Part shown: positions 5,254 to 5,307 of the stretch, one piece after another
Layout of the letters: the number at the start of each line of letters is the position of its first letter
How positions within the stretch are numbered: position 1 is the stretch's first letter
DNA from: an uncultured Acetatifactor sp.
Lineage (GTDB): Bacteria > Bacillota > Clostridia > Lachnospirales > Lachnospiraceae
Direction of reading: 5' to 3'
Assembly: GCA_947644185.1 (NCBI GenBank)
Contig: CANRZC010000187.1
Coordinates: 1-5,307, forward strand
Length of the DNA: 5,307 nucleotides
Translations under genes and position numbers: made by a program
Notes under the pieces: model-generated
The model's database searches: none
Told to the model about the DNA's origin: nothing
The model's input: the letters and a program-made list of their open reading frames with translations, nothing else

Positions 5254-5307
5254 TAGAAAACTAGTATTTTTTGAAAAATATAGTATAATGAAAAATAGGA
5301 AACTATC

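Larger units (their letters stand above)
5116..5307. other. Gene-free AT-rich control region upstream of acpP
   Basis: These 192 bases are much richer in A+T than the genes and hold no credible open reading frame on either strand. They contain the operon promoter, the operator array and the acpP Shine-Dalgarno (5124-5129). Further upstream are a short palindrome (5265-5280) and a repeated TGAAAAATA (5272-5280 and 5289-5297) of unknown role. The gene on the far side is beyond the window. Confidence 0.8.

Noticed and set aside
5260..5290. Plus-strand promoter with TATAAT at 5284-5289
   Set aside because: The -10 is perfect but no -35 lies at 16-18 bp spacing; such hexamers are expected by chance in AT-rich DNA, and the downstream gene is out of view.
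1..5307. CRISPR array, tRNA/rRNA gene, transposon or phage genes
   Set aside because: Nearly all of the window is accounted for by the fab genes and their control region, and none of these signatures is visible in the remainder.

Overview
The window holds a type II (dissociated) fatty-acid synthesis operon of a Firmicute. All genes lie on the minus strand, so transcription runs from high to low coordinates. Several things point to a clostridium, most likely a Lachnospiraceae-like gut anaerobe: the order acpP-fabK-fabD-fabG-fabF-fabZ-accD; FabK (a flavin enoyl-ACP reductase) instead of FabI; strong GGAGG-type ribosome binding sites; coding DNA of moderate GC beside a very AT-rich leader; and TTTGA/TCAAA operators of the kind bound by FabT, the MarR-family repressor of lipid synthesis. 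The family-level placement is inference.

Layout in order of transcription. Positions 5307-5116 are a gene-free AT-rich control region. It has a near-consensus promoter (TTGACA, 17 bp, TATTAT) and an array of four TTTGA-starting units at an exact 16-bp period; two of these units look like FabT boxes. Then follow acpP (5115-4882), fabK (4857-3925), fabD (3924-3013), fabG (2932-2162), fabF (2127-883, start corrected to an internal Met) and fabZ (826-359). Last is the 5' end of a probable accD (362-48), which overlaps the fabZ stop as ATGA and is cut short by a stop codon. The last ~80 bases (83-1) no longer look like accD and may encode a piece of a D-2-hydroxyacid dehydrogenase with a frameshift. 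That would make this edge a rearrangement, an assembly chimera or a sequence error.

Together the genes cover the elongation cycle. AcpP carries the acyl chain, FabD loads malonate, FabF condenses, FabG reduces the 3-keto group, FabZ dehydrates and FabK reduces the enoyl bond. Acetyl-CoA carboxylase would supply malonyl-CoA, but only a fragment of AccD is visible. accB and accC, which usually flank fabZ in clostridial clusters, are absent from their expected places. fabH and a fabT-like regulator gene are also not in the window.

The enzymes are ordinary, with catalytic residues intact. I see no undescribed system. The parts worth a second look are the phased operator array upstream of acpP and the broken accD end.
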